A stretch of 64,000 nt of DNA, from contig NZ_CP049257.1 of the NCBI RefSeq assembly GCF_011046535.1, positions 4,030,001-4,094,000 on the forward strand, read 5' to 3'. The DNA comes from Nocardioides anomalus (GTDB lineage Bacteria > Actinomycetota > Actinomycetes > Propionibacteriales > Nocardioidaceae). Positions within the stretch are counted from its first letter, which is position 1, and every line of letters starts with the position of its first letter. Under the pieces are notes generated by a model that saw nothing but the letters and a program-made list of their open reading frames with translations, did not search any database and was not told the DNA's origin. Below are positions 41,508-49,768 of the stretch, in pieces. The position numbers and the translations under genes are program-made.

Positions 41508-43588
41508 CGCAGCCCCAGCTCCTCGAGCCGGCCGACCAGCGCCGCGTGCACCTGCCGGCCCGAGAGGTCGCCGGTGGGCAGCGCGGACCAGCCGACCGGG
41601 TGGAGCACGAACGCGTCGGCCTGCCAGCCACCGATCCCGCCGTGGGAGCCGACCAGCTCCTCGAAGGCCACCACCTCGCCCAGGCTCGGGTCGTAGCGCC
41701 CGAAGGCCACCAGGTCCCCGACGTGGTCCTTGCCGTCCAGGGCGAGCAGGTCGCCGAGCACCTCCGGGCCGTGCGCCGCGAGCGGGTCGTCGCCGTCGCC
41801 GCCGACGCGGTCCGGCCCGCGGTAGGCCCGCCAGCCGCCGGCGGCGTCGAGGACCAGGCACCCGTCGGCGCGACGGGTGAGCACCAGCCCGACGTGCTCC
41901 TGCTCGGCCAGGCCGCGGACCAGGCGCGGGTGCAGGGCGTCGAGGCGCTCCCGACTCATCCGCCCGGGCTCGTCGGGGCAGTAGACGTGGGCCAGGCTGC
42001 CGGAGACGGCCACGACCAGCCCGGCCTCGCGCGGCGTCTGCGGCGCCGGCTCCTCGGTGCGGCCCGCGGCCAGCCGGCGCACGCCCCGCACCACCATCCG
42101 GGCGGGTCCGGTGAGCGCGCTCAGCAGCAGCTGCACCGGCACCCAGGCCTCGTCGTGCGGCTCGCGCTCGGGCTCGGCCGGGGCGGAGGCCGTGGTCGGC
42201 GTCGCGGACAGGTCGGCGACCACGTCGCGCAGGGTGCGGCCGGTGAGCTGGAGGAAGGTCGAGCCCTGGGCCTGGCCGTGGTCGGAGACGACGACGATCT
42301 CGTAGCGGCGCCCGACCTCGCGGGCCAGCTGGTCGAGCACGCCCAGGACGCGGTCCATGTTCTCCAGCGTGCGCAGCGACTCCGGTCGCGACGGCCCGGC
42401 GTGGTGGGCCACCTCGTCGTAGTCCACGAAGTCGACGTAGACCACCGGCGCGCCGCGGGTCAGCTGCTCGGCCACCACGGCGACGTTCAGGTCGCGGAGC
42501 ACGACGGTGGTCAGCCCGCGCAGGAACAGGAAGGCCCCGCCGCGGCGGATCCGCGGGACGACGCCGCGGATGCGCTGGCGGCGGGCCTGGTACCACTCGA
42601 TGACCACCTGACCGACGAAGAGGGCCACGGAGCGCAGGAAGCCGAAGCGCAGCGACGCGAACGACGCCGAGCCGGGGTCGGTGCCGGGGAGCTTGGCGTG
42701 ACTGACCGTGAGCACCCGATCCGGGGCGTCGCCGGAGAACAGGTTGCTGACGCTCGCGCCGCCGTGGGCCAGCAGGCCGTGGCCGTCCGAGAGCTCCTTC
42801 TCGATCTCGGCCGCGTCCGCGGGTCGGCTGGCCGCCAGCAGCCGCCCGCGCTCCTTGTCGTACCACCGGAAGCCGGGCACCGCGGTGTCGTTGCCGTGCA
42901 GCAGCACGGCCTGGCCCGCGGGCGTGGTCGCGGGGATGCCGGTGTGCCAGCGCCGCAGCCGGTGCGAGCCCTGGCGGACCCAGCGCGAGACCGTCGGCAC
43001 GGCCCCGGACGTGATGGCCTGGCGCAGCAGCGGCTCGCTGACGCCGTCGAGCTGGACCACGAGCAGCCCGGGGCCGTCCGCCCCGGCCTGCGGGGTGGCC
43101 CGCACCGCGCGGCCCAGGACCTGGCCGAGGAAGACCTGGTCGCTGGAGGTGTCGACCAGCCAGTTGAAGACGGCCGCGGCCACCGCCGCCGCCCAGCTGG
43201 CCAGCACCACCTCGCCGAGCGAGAACGGCTCGACCGTCGGCACCGCGGACAGGGCCAGGCCCAGCACCACGGCCTGGGCCAGGAGGCCGAAGAACAGCAG
43301 CCCGACCACGCCGGTGATGACGGTGAGCCGGGTGATGAGCGGGCGCAGCAGCGCGCCGATGCCCAGCACGAAGAGGGCCAGGTTGGCCACCGAGTAGGCG
43401 CCCTCGGTGACCTGGGTGCCGGGCAGCAGCTGGAGGCTGACGGTGAGCGCGACGAACGAGGTCAGGAACGAGCGCACCACCCCGCGCAGCCACGCCCACG
43501 ACGGCCGCCACGACCCGAGCAGCGACAGGCCGATGCGCGTCTGGCGCGCGACCGGGCGACTGCTGCGTCGCACCGCCCCCTCGCTCAC
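41504..43588 (-). CDS. membrane-anchored alkaline phosphatase-superfamily phosphodiesterase
   Basis: A 694-residue protein. Residues about 20-160 hold three to four hydrophobic helices with a PIN/holin-like look ('LFVLGIGALLRPLITRL'). The rest is an alkaline phosphatase-fold domain: 'LLVVQLDGVSEPLLRQAI' gives the first metal-binding Asp, 'TGIPATTPAGQAVLLHGND' the nucleophile region, 'VYVDFVDYDEVAHHAGPSRP' a second metal set, and 'IVVVSDHGQAQGSTFL' the SDHG motif of nucleotide pyrophosphatases/phosphodiesterases. GTG 43588 fits a leaderless promoter at 43596. The substrate is unknown; phospholipid head groups or glycan phosphodiesters are possible. Confidence 0.82.
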   Translation of the reverse strand: MSEGAVRRSSRPVARQTRIGLSLLGSWRPSWAWLRGVVRSFLTSFVALTVSLQLLPGTQVTEGAYSVANLALFVLGIGALLRPLITRLTVITGVVGLLFFGLLAQAVVLGLALSAVPTVEPFSLGEVVLASWAAAVAAAVFNWLVDTSSDQVFLGQVLGRAVRATPQAGADGPGLLVVQLDGVSEPLLRQAITSGAVPTVSRWVRQGSHRLRRWHTGIPATTPAGQAVLLHGNDTAVPGFRWYDKERGRLLAASRPADAAEIEKELSDGHGLLAHGGASVSNLFSGDAPDRVLTVSHAKLPGTDPGSASFASLRFGFLRSVALFVGQVVIEWYQARRQRIRGVVPRIRRGGAFLFLRGLTTVVLRDLNVAVVAEQLTRGAPVVYVDFVDYDEVAHHAGPSRPESLRTLENMDRVLGVLDQLAREVGRRYEIVVVSDHGQAQGSTFLQLTGRTLRDVVADLSATPTTASAPAEPEREPHDEAWVPVQLLLSALTGPARMVVRGVRRLAAGRTEEPAPQTPREAGLVVAVSGSLAHVYCPDEPGRMSRERLDALHPRLVRGLAEQEHVGLVLTRRADGCLVLDAAGGWRAYRGPDRVGGDGDDPLAAHGPEVLGDLLALDGKDHVGDLVAFGRYDPSLGEVVAFEELVGSHGGIGGWQADAFVLHPVGWSALPTGDLSGRQVHAALVGRLEELGLR

Positions 43589-43595
43589 GGGGTCC

Positions 43596-43601
43596 AGGCT
43601 A
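43596..43601 (-). promoter_or_regulatory. leaderless -10 overlapping the stop codon of the upstream gene
   Basis: On the minus strand TAGCCT ends 7 nt before GTG 43588. Its TAG (43599-43601) is the stop codon of the gene at 43599-44942. Confidence 0.5.
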
Positions 43602-44942
43602 GGAGGCCGGTTCGCGGCGTCGGCGGATCGCCCGCGTCGTGCGGACCGACAGCAGCACCGCGAACAGGGCGCCCAGGACCGAGCCCACGATGGTGACCAG
43701 CCTGACCACGGCACCGGTGTCGGCCGAGCCCTGGGCGAACTGCGCCACCGCGACCACGCTGGCGACCAGGCTGAACGCCGTGAAGACGTAGATCATGAAG
43801 TTGACCCGGGCCGCGCGTCCGTTGGAGATCTGCGAGAGCACCTCGGCGTACGCGCGGGTGAGCACCGTCAGCTTCTGGTCGACCGCCGCGATCCGGTAGG
43901 GCAGGTCCCACGCCGCCGCGAGGGCGTGCCAGGCCCGCAGGTCGCGGGCGCCCGAGGCGACGTTGAGGGAGTCGAGGCGCGACCTCAGCAGGCTGACCCG
44001 CGTCGACACGTCGTGCAGGACCTCCGCACGGGTCTGGAGCTCGGCCAGGGCCTGGGTCTCGAGGTTGGCCTCCAGCCTCAGCTGGAGGGCCAGCAGGACG
44101 CGGTCCAGTCGCCAGAACAGGGTCCACCAGGAGTCCTGGCGGCGAGGCGCCCGCGCCAGGAAGTCCCCGTCCGCCCACCGCTCCGGCGTCGAGCAGACGA
44201 CGGAGGCGTGCACCCCGGCGGCCAGGGTGTGGTCCCGCAGCTCCAGCACCTCGGCGTCGTTGGGGCACACGACGGCGGCGACCGACCGGGCCAGCGCCGG
44301 GTGGTCCGCCCCGGTCAGGGTCAGCACGTGCCACAGCCAGAGCACCTCACCCACGGGTGGCAGGACCGCGACCGACTCGAGGTCCAGACCGTGGGAGAGG
44401 TCGAGCCGGGCCGGGTCGTCGTGCAGCGCGTCGGCGCACGCGTGGGCCACGAGCGGGGCGAGCTCGGCGACTGCGACCGTGCTCGCCGTCGTGAGGGCGG
44501 CGAGGACCGCGTCGAGGGCGGGGACGGCCACCGCCGCGTCGACGTGCGGCTCCCAGCGGAGCACGAGCATCCCGACGCCGTAGTCGTGGACGTCGCACTC
44601 GACCGAGCGCAGGGTCCAGCCCTCCGGGCTCGCGCTCGGGTCCGCCTGGTCCAGGAGCCAGCCGGGGTCGACCGTCGCCAGGGTGCGCGGGACCACCTCG
44701 GTCCCGTGCTCGGAGCCGCTCACCGCGTAGAACAAACCGCCGCCGGTCTGCGCGGCGGCGTGGCTCGAGCGCATCGGGACCGTCGACGACCGGGCCAGCC
44801 GACCGCCCGGTCCCTCGTCGGTCGGGTCCAGCAGGGACGTCGCGACGTCGACCTCGACGCCGGTGAGGAAGGTCGCGCCCATCTCGACCGAGCGGAGGGC
44901 GCCACCCTCCACCGTGACCGCAGGCGCCTGCACCGAGCTCAT
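43599..44942 (-). CDS. CorA-like two-helix membrane protein, function unknown
   Basis: A 447-residue protein I cannot name. About 370 residues are soluble and mainly helical toward the end, with a long helix region ('LQLRLEANLETQALAELQT', 'VLHDVSTRVSLLRSRLDSL'). Two transmembrane helices follow near the C-terminus ('FMIYVFTAFSLVASVVAVA' and 'VTIVGSVLGALFAVLLSV') and then a basic tail. This plan, a long stalk helix then two helices, recalls CorA/ZntB, but the GMN selectivity motif is missing. The ATG follows GGGGAGATCG. A TAGCCT about 50 nt upstream may be its -10. Its TAG stop forms part of the next gene's promoter. Confidence 0.72.
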   Translation of the reverse strand: MSSVQAPAVTVEGGALRSVEMGATFLTGVEVDVATSLLDPTDEGPGGRLARSSTVPMRSSHAAAQTGGGLFYAVSGSEHGTEVVPRTLATVDPGWLLDQADPSASPEGWTLRSVECDVHDYGVGMLVLRWEPHVDAAVAVPALDAVLAALTTASTVAVAELAPLVAHACADALHDDPARLDLSHGLDLESVAVLPPVGEVLWLWHVLTLTGADHPALARSVAAVVCPNDAEVLELRDHTLAAGVHASVVCSTPERWADGDFLARAPRRQDSWWTLFWRLDRVLLALQLRLEANLETQALAELQTRAEVLHDVSTRVSLLRSRLDSLNVASGARDLRAWHALAAAWDLPYRIAAVDQKLTVLTRAYAEVLSQISNGRAARVNFMIYVFTAFSLVASVVAVAQFAQGSADTGAVVRLVTIVGSVLGALFAVLLSVRTTRAIRRRREPAS

Positions 44943-44990
44943 CGATCTCCCCGTTCCCCGTACGGCCGCCCCGGGCCGCGCGCGGACAGG

Positions 44991-46046
44991 CTACGGCCCG
45001 GTGGGTGCTCGGCCCGGGACGGGCACGTCGCGGTGCCACGACTGGGTGACGTACGACGTCTCCCAGCCCATCGATCGGTAGAGCCGGTCCGCGCCGGTCG
45101 GGCTGTCCGCATCGACCTCGAGGCCGACGGCGTCGCGGCCGCGGGCCGCCGCGTCGGCGATGACCGTGCGCAGCAGCCCCTTGGCCACGCCGCGCCCGCG
45201 GGCGCGCTCGACGACGCCGACGTAGGCGACGTACGACGAGGAGCCGGACTCGGTGCCGACCAGCGCGCCGGCGGGCTCGCCGTCGACCGTGGCGATCCAC
45301 CAGTGGTCCCAGCGGTGGCCCGGGTCCTCGCGGAGCCGGAAGAGGAACTCGTCGAAGGTCTCCGGCTTGGAGTTGAAGTGGTCGGTGAACGCCGTCTCCA
45401 GGACGTCGTGGACCGCGCGCAGGTCGTCCTCACCATCGACCAGGCGCACGACGACGCCGTCGCGCTCCCAGCGGGCGGGGTCGTCGACCAGGGTGCGCTC
45501 GTCGGGGGTGACCGGCCGCGTCATCTGCCACCAGGTGCGGACCCGGCGGAAGCCGCTCGCCGCCAGCCACCGCTGCTGCCGCTCGTCGTCGGCGTAGGCG
45601 CCGGTGTCGATCTGCTGGGTGGTCAGCCCGCGCGCGGAGCCGACCTCGCGGGCCTGGCCGACGGCCCAGGCGACCAGCACGTCGGAGCAGCAGCGGGCGG
45701 GCGTCTCGTCGAGGGTGCGGTCCACGACGTGCACGAACAGCATCCGGCCGCTGGCGCGGTCGTGCACGCTGCCCCAGGCGCGGATGGTCCCGGCGTCGTC
45801 GCGGACCACGACGTTCTCGCGGGTGCGCAGCCCGTGGTCGGAGACCTCGACCAGGACGTCCTGCTTGCCGGCTCCGGCCCACCCGCGGCCCTCGCGCTCG
45901 TGGGCGCGCAGCAGCTCGGTCAGCCGGCGCACGTCGTCGAGGTCGTCGGGGTCGGGCGTCCCGACCGTCCAGCCGTCCGGCAGCCGGCCCTGGGCGTCGA
46001 CCAGCTCGTCGGGGTCCGGCTCGAAGCGGCTCTCCTCGGGGATCAC
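44991..46046 (-). CDS. tandem GNAT-domain acetyltransferase
   Basis: A 351-residue protein with two GNAT-like halves, as in mycothiol synthase and related tandem enzymes. The C-terminal half (about 195-340) is the better preserved: 'YVAYVGVVERARGRGVAKGL' contains the acetyl-CoA motif (R-G-x-G-x-A), followed by 'AVGLEVDADSPTGADRLYRS'. The N-terminal half shows weaker motifs ('AGKQDVLVEVSDHGL'). It is not MshD by location, since no mycothiol genes are nearby. The substrate is unknown. The GTG start at 46046 has no strong ribosome-binding site. Confidence 0.82.
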   Translation of the reverse strand: MIPEESRFEPDPDELVDAQGRLPDGWTVGTPDPDDLDDVRRLTELLRAHEREGRGWAGAGKQDVLVEVSDHGLRTRENVVVRDDAGTIRAWGSVHDRASGRMLFVHVVDRTLDETPARCCSDVLVAWAVGQAREVGSARGLTTQQIDTGAYADDERQQRWLAASGFRRVRTWWQMTRPVTPDERTLVDDPARWERDGVVVRLVDGEDDLRAVHDVLETAFTDHFNSKPETFDEFLFRLREDPGHRWDHWWIATVDGEPAGALVGTESGSSSYVAYVGVVERARGRGVAKGLLRTVIADAAARGRDAVGLEVDADSPTGADRLYRSMGWETSYVTQSWHRDVPVPGRAPTGP

Positions 46047-46128
46047 GACCCGCCATCATGCCGCGCCGGACGCAGCCGACCCGCCCGGGAGGCCTCGGGC
46101 GGGTCGGTCCGTGTGGTGCGTGTCGCCC

Positions 46129-46713
46129 TCAGGCGTGGCGGCGCTGGTGCTCCGCGGCGTGCCAGGCGGCGGTGACGGTGTCCAGCTCCGCGCGCAGGGC
46201 CAGCACCTCCTGCTCGAGCTCGACGACGCGCAGCTGGGCCGCGGCGGCGCGCTCCTCGGCCTCGCCGACACGGGCCTGCAGGCCCGCGGCCCGACGGCCC
46301 TCGGCGTTGCGCTTGCGGGTGGACGTCGCGGCACGGCGCTGCGACAGCGACAGGGCGAGCTCGAGCTCGTCGAGCGCGTGCTCCTTCTCGGCGATCCGGG
46401 CCTGCACGTCGGCCAGGTGCGTCGCGTGCTCGGCCGAGCGCTCGTCGGCCAGGACGTTGTACGCCGCCGCCTGGGTGGCACGGTCGCGGGCCGCCTCGAC
46501 CCGTGACGCGACCAGCTCGGTGTGGGTGATGCGGGTGGCCGCGGCGCCGAGGAGCACACCGAGCCCGGCAGCGACCGTGACCACGAGCCACGACCCGCTG
46601 AAGGCGGCACCGGCGACGACCAGTGCGGCCAGCACGACCAAGCCCACGGCGGTCGTCACGCGGACGGACCGCTGACGCCTTCGTGTGACTCGTGTTGCAG
46701 ATGGGGAAGCCAT
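46129..46713 (-). CDS. membrane-anchored coiled-coil protein, function unknown
   Basis: A 194-residue protein. A basic N-terminus (RVTRRRQRSVR) precedes two hydrophobic helices ('VGLVVLAALVVAGAAFSGSW' and 'LVVTVAAGLGVLLGAAATR'). From about residue 70 to the end it is an Ala/Glu/Arg-rich coiled coil ('ARIAEKEHALDELELALSL', 'VVELEQEVLALRAELDTV'). The ATG is 6 nt past TAGCCT, a leaderless arrangement. Such proteins could bridge membrane and cytoskeletal or nucleoid components; no partner is evident. Confidence 0.75.
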   Translation of the reverse strand: MASPSATRVTRRRQRSVRVTTAVGLVVLAALVVAGAAFSGSWLVVTVAAGLGVLLGAAATRITHTELVASRVEAARDRATQAAAYNVLADERSAEHATHLADVQARIAEKEHALDELELALSLSQRRAATSTRKRNAEGRRAAGLQARVGEAEERAAAAQLRVVELEQEVLALRAELDTVTAAWHAAEHQRRHA

Positions 46714-46719
46714 GGTCGC

Positions 46720-46725
46720 AGGCTA
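46720..46725 (-). promoter_or_regulatory. leaderless -10 element of the coiled-coil gene
   Basis: On the minus strand TAGCCT ends 6 nt before ATG 46713, with no Shine-Dalgarno sequence. Confidence 0.5.
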
Positions 46726-46799
46726 GGGCCCCGCGACGCGCGCGCCGGCGCGACACGCACGCGGGGGCCGCCCAGGCTCAGGCTGCGGCCCGCGCGGGC

Positions 46800-47321
46800 T
46801 CAGCGCTGGTCGCGGTCGGACCGCACGCGGCAGGCCCGCTCGAGCAGCAGCGCGCCGACGACCATGCCGACGCCGGCCAGCACCGCGACGACCGAGCGCA
46901 GGATGCGCTGCCCGGCCAGCTCGGCCGGGTCGCCGATCCAGGCCACGGCGTAGCCGGCGTACCCGCCGGCCACCAGGGCTCCGACCAGTGCCCCGGCCCG
47001 GGCCAGGACCAGCCTGTTGACGGCGCGGTGCGGCTCGAGGCGCTCGCGGCGCACCTGGACGGCGCGGTAGGTCTGCCACCAGGTCATGAGCAGCACGGCG
47101 GCGACCAGCCACAGCGCGGCCGGCTGGGCCCAGGACACGACGGGGGCGGTGCCGTTGACGCTCTCGGCAATGCGCTTCCACAGCCAGCCGAGCACGAGCC
47201 CGCCGAGCGCCCAGGCCGTGACCACGGCGTACGACGTCGGCTGGAGCCGCCCCTGCGGATCCGGCTCGTCCTGGTCGTCGTCGGGGCCGGGCCCGAGGTG
47301 GGGATCGACGTCCCGGGTCAC
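46800..47321 (-). CDS. DUF3180-family membrane protein
   Basis: A 173-residue membrane protein with four helices ('VVTAWALGGLVLGWLWKRIA', 'WAQPAALWLVAAVLLMTWW', 'AGALVGALVAGGYAGYAVAW', 'VVAVLAGVGMVVGALLLERA'). Actinobacteria often carry DUF3180 genes at the end of the folate operon, directly after folK, as here. The first 25 residues are acidic and Pro-rich. Its GTG start overlaps the folK stop by one base. The function is unknown; the conserved position suggests a link to the operon rather than to folate chemistry itself. Confidence 0.88.
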   Translation of the reverse strand: MTRDVDPHLGPGPDDDQDEPDPQGRLQPTSYAVVTAWALGGLVLGWLWKRIAESVNGTAPVVSWAQPAALWLVAAVLLMTWWQTYRAVQVRRERLEPHRAVNRLVLARAGALVGALVAGGYAGYAVAWIGDPAELAGQRILRSVVAVLAGVGMVVGALLLERACRVRSDRDQR

Positions 47322-47890
47322 TACTCGAGCTCGAGGACGAGGTCGTCGCGGCGCTTGATGCCGTCCTCGCCGACGGCGGCCAGCAGGTCGGCCACGGGAC
47401 CGCGGTCGGGGAACTCCGCCTGCGGGTCCAGGTCGAGCCAGGGCCGCAGCACGAAGGCGCGCTCGGTGGCGCGCGGGTGCGGCAGCCGCAGGTGCTCGTC
47501 GTCGGCGCGGCGGTCGCCCACCACGATCAGGTCGACGTCGAGGGTGCGCGGGGCGTTCTTGACCTCGCTGCGCTCGCGGTCGAAGGCGTCCTCGATGGCC
47601 AGGGCGCGGTCCAGCAGCCGGTTGGCGGCCAGCGTGGTGTCGGCCAGCACGATCGCGTTGAGGTACTGCTCGGAGCCCTCCGGCGCGTCCACCGGGTCGG
47701 TCTCGTAGACCGGCGAGACGCCGGTGACCCACACGTCGGGGGTGTCGGCCAGCGCGCGCACGGCGCCCTGGAGGTAGTCGATCCGCTCGCCCAGGTTGGA
47801 GCCGAGTGCCAGGACCGCCCGCCGGATCGGCCGCATCTCCCCCGTGAGGGTGTCGGCGTCGATGATGTTCGGGTTCGGCGTCTCGGTCAC
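47321..47890 (-). CDS. folK: 2-amino-4-hydroxy-6-hydroxymethyldihydropteridine pyrophosphokinase
   Basis: A 189-residue HPPK, which pyrophosphorylates the pterin for dihydropteroate synthesis. 'VLALGSNLGERIDYLQGAV' is the N-terminal signature, 'SPVYETDPV' binds pterin, and 'RSEVKNAPRTLDVDLIVV' contains the family's PRxxDxDLL-type motif for ATP and magnesium. 'LPHPRATERAFVLRPW' completes the pattern. GTG 47890 adds about 25 residues before the usual start and overlaps the folB stop as GTGA; an internal ATG (MRPIRRAVLALGS) is an alternative start. Confidence 0.95.
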   Translation of the reverse strand: MTETPNPNIIDADTLTGEMRPIRRAVLALGSNLGERIDYLQGAVRALADTPDVWVTGVSPVYETDPVDAPEGSEQYLNAIVLADTTLAANRLLDRALAIEDAFDRERSEVKNAPRTLDVDLIVVGDRRADDEHLRLPHPRATERAFVLRPWLDLDPQAEFPDRGPVADLLAAVGEDGIKRRDDLVLELE

Positions 47891-48264
47891 GGGCTGCCTT
47901 CCTCGCCCCTGCTGCGGGCGATGGTCAGCGCGACGTCCCAGAACGTCGCGGTGATGGGTGCATCCGGTTTGTGGACCGTGACGCGCACCCATTCAACACG
48001 GGAGTCCAAGAGGCAGACGTCCGCGATCCGCTGGGCCAGCGTCTCGATCAGGTCGACCGGATCGGTCTCGACGGCGGCTTTCACCGACATGGCGAGACTT
48101 CCGTAGTCCACGGTCGCTGACAAGTCGTCGGAGGCGGCCGCGGGACGGGTGTCGACGCCCAGGACGAGGTCGACGACGAACTTCTGGCCGTCGCGCCGCT
48201 CGTGCTCGAAGACGCCGTGGTGACCCCAGCACTCCAGCCCGGTCAGGGCCAGCTCGTCAACCAT
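47887..48264 (-). CDS. folB: dihydroneopterin aldolase
   Basis: A 125-residue enzyme cleaving dihydroneopterin to 6-hydroxymethyldihydropterin. 'LTGLECWGHHGVFEHERRDG' is the substrate-binding segment with the family's Gly-x-x-Gly-x-x-x-x-Glu pattern. 'DLSATVDYGSLAMSVKAAV' and 'DLIETLAQRIADVCL' follow, and 'VTVHKPDAPI' carries the catalytic Lys. The ATG lies within the last 8 nt of folP. Length is normal for the family. Confidence 0.95.
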   Translation of the reverse strand: MVDELALTGLECWGHHGVFEHERRDGQKFVVDLVLGVDTRPAAASDDLSATVDYGSLAMSVKAAVETDPVDLIETLAQRIADVCLLDSRVEWVRVTVHKPDAPITATFWDVALTIARSRGEEGSP

Positions 48265-49099
48265 CCGCGCGCCCTTCCCGAGCCGTCTCCAGCGCCGCCA
48301 GGACCCGCAGCGCGTCGCGGGTGGAGCGTACGTGGTGGACGCGGACGCCCCAGACGCCCGCCTGGGCCAGGACGACGCTCAGCGCGGTGGTGGCGTCCTC
48401 GCGCTCGTCGACGGCCCGCGGGGTGCCGTCGGCGTCGGCCAGGAGCCGCCCGAGGAAGGACTTGCGGCTGGCCCCCACCAGCAGCGGGTGGCCCAACGCC
48501 TGCAGCGGCCCCAGGTCGGCCAGCAGCTCCCAGTTGTGCCGGCCGCGCTTGGCGAAGCCCAGCCCGGGGTCCAGCACCAGCCGCTCCGGGGCGATCCCCG
48601 CGGCCAGCGCGGCCTCGACCCGCTGGGCCAGCTCGTCGCGCACGGCCGCCACCACGCCGCCCGGACCGTCGTACGTCGCGAAGTCGGCCATGTGGTCGGC
48701 GTGCGCGCGCCAGTGCATGGCGACGTACGTCGCGCCGGCGTCGGCCGCGACGCGCAGGATCCCGGGGTCGGCCAGCCCGCCGGAGACGTCGTTGACGATC
48801 GTCGCCCCCGCCGCCAGCGCCGCCGCGGCGACCTCGTGGCGCATGGTGTCGACCGAGACCACGGCCCCGTCCCCGGCCAGCGCGCTGATGACCGGCACCA
48901 CCCGTCCGAGCTCCTCCTCGACCAGCGGCCGGGTCGCCCCCGGCCGGGTCGACTCACCGCCCACGTCGAGGATGTCGGCGCCCTCGGCCAGCAGGCGCCG
49001 ACCGTGGGCGATCGCCGAGGCCTCGTCGGCGTGCTGGCCGCCGTCGCTGAAGGAGTCGGGGGTGACGTTGACCACGCCCATCACCAGCGGGAGGGCCAT
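48257..49099 (-). CDS. folP: dihydropteroate synthase
   Basis: A 280-residue TIM-barrel enzyme joining para-aminobenzoate to the pterin pyrophosphate; it is the sulfonamide target. Signatures are 'VMGVVNVTPDSFSDGGQHAD' at the N-terminus, 'DILDVGGESTRPGATRP', 'SVDTMRHEVAAAALAAGA', 'IVNDVSGGL', 'LDPGLGFAKRGRHNWELL' and 'VGASRKSFLG'. The ATG at 49099 overlaps the stop of a sulfotransferase gene as ATGA. In most actinobacteria the gene upstream is folE, so this junction is unusual. Transcription of folP-folB-folK may now rely on the sulfotransferase promoter. Confidence 0.96.
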   Translation of the reverse strand: MALPLVMGVVNVTPDSFSDGGQHADEASAIAHGRRLLAEGADILDVGGESTRPGATRPLVEEELGRVVPVISALAGDGAVVSVDTMRHEVAAAALAAGATIVNDVSGGLADPGILRVAADAGATYVAMHWRAHADHMADFATYDGPGGVVAAVRDELAQRVEAALAAGIAPERLVLDPGLGFAKRGRHNWELLADLGPLQALGHPLLVGASRKSFLGRLLADADGTPRAVDEREDATTALSVVLAQAGVWGVRVHHVRSTRDALRVLAALETAREGRADG

Positions 49100-49737
49100 C
49101 AGAAGTCGTACCCGTAGGCGTCGAGGTCGGCGGCGAACAGCTCGGCCACCCGGTCGCGCATGGCGGGGGTGTACTGCTCGCGGTAGGGCGGGCGCTGCGC
49201 CGCGCCCGGGTCCGCGTTGCGGCGGGGCTCCTCCGGCGGCGCCTCGATGCCGAGGTGCTCGCACGCCGTGCGGAAGTCGGCGCCGAAGCTCTCGGTGCGG
49301 CCGGTGAAGTCGGCCTCGCGCTCCCCCGCCCGCAGGTAGTCGCGCTGGGGCGTGCGCAGGCGCGCGAACCGGTCCGGACCCTCGAGGACGAACCGCTCGA
49401 ACGTCTCCAGCTCCAGCGTCCCGCGCCAGAACGCGTTGTTGGCGATGCGCCGGTCGGCCCACGCGTTGCCCCCGGCGCGCTGGTCCTCGCGGCGGCTGAT
49501 CATCGACCACCACGACCACAGCCGGGCCCACGGGTTGCGGACGAAGCCGAAGGTCCAGTACGTCGCGAGGCCCGGGTCGTGGGCGAGGGCGTCGGTCAGG
49601 TGCGCGTGCTTGGCGCCGGGCAGGCCGGCCAGCTTCTCCGCACCGGGCAGCCGCTCCAGCAGCACCGACTGGACGCTGCTCCCACCGGTCTTCTGCACGT
49701 GCACGAACAGCACGCGCGCCGGGTGGGAGACGATCAC
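49099..49737 (-). CDS. sulfotransferase family protein (Sulfotransfer_2-like)
   Basis: A 212-residue PAPS-dependent sulfotransferase. The 5'-phosphosulfate loop 'VLFVHVQKTGGSSVQSVLLE' (Lys-Thr-Gly-Gly-Ser) is at the N-terminus. The 3'-phosphate site is 'WTFGFVRNPWARLWSWWSM' (Arg-Asn-Pro-Trp), and the C-terminal 'PAMRDRVAELFAADLDAYGY' is typical of the YrrM/heparan 2-O-type class. GTG 49737 is supported by TAGGGT ending 7 nt upstream. It is translationally coupled to folP. The target is probably a surface carbohydrate, by inference. Confidence 0.88.
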   Translation of the reverse strand: MIVSHPARVLFVHVQKTGGSSVQSVLLERLPGAEKLAGLPGAKHAHLTDALAHDPGLATYWTFGFVRNPWARLWSWWSMISRREDQRAGGNAWADRRIANNAFWRGTLELETFERFVLEGPDRFARLRTPQRDYLRAGEREADFTGRTESFGADFRTACEHLGIEAPPEEPRRNADPGAAQRPPYREQYTPAMRDRVAELFAADLDAYGYDF

Positions 49738-49744
49738 CCACCGG

Positions 49745-49761
49745 ACCCTAACGACTACGGT
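49745..49761. promoter_or_regulatory. divergent leaderless promoters for two sulfotransferase genes
   Basis: Minus strand: TAGGGT (49745-49750), 7 nt before GTG 49737. Plus strand: TACGGT (49756-49761), 7 nt before GTG 49769. Only 31 bp separate the two starts. Confidence 0.55.
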
Positions 49762-49768
49762 CGGCCCT

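Noticed and set aside
40764..43511. 915-codon minus-strand frame appearing to fuse a large protein to the MBL hydrolase
   Set aside because: Only its last 247 residues are a real protein; the rest is a shifted frame of the phosphodiesterase gene.
43407..46175. 922-codon plus-strand open frame opposite the CorA-like and GNAT genes
   Set aside because: Composition (Arg/Asp/Gly/His/Gln rich) and lack of motifs mark it as a shadow; the minus-strand genes have clear domains and promoters.
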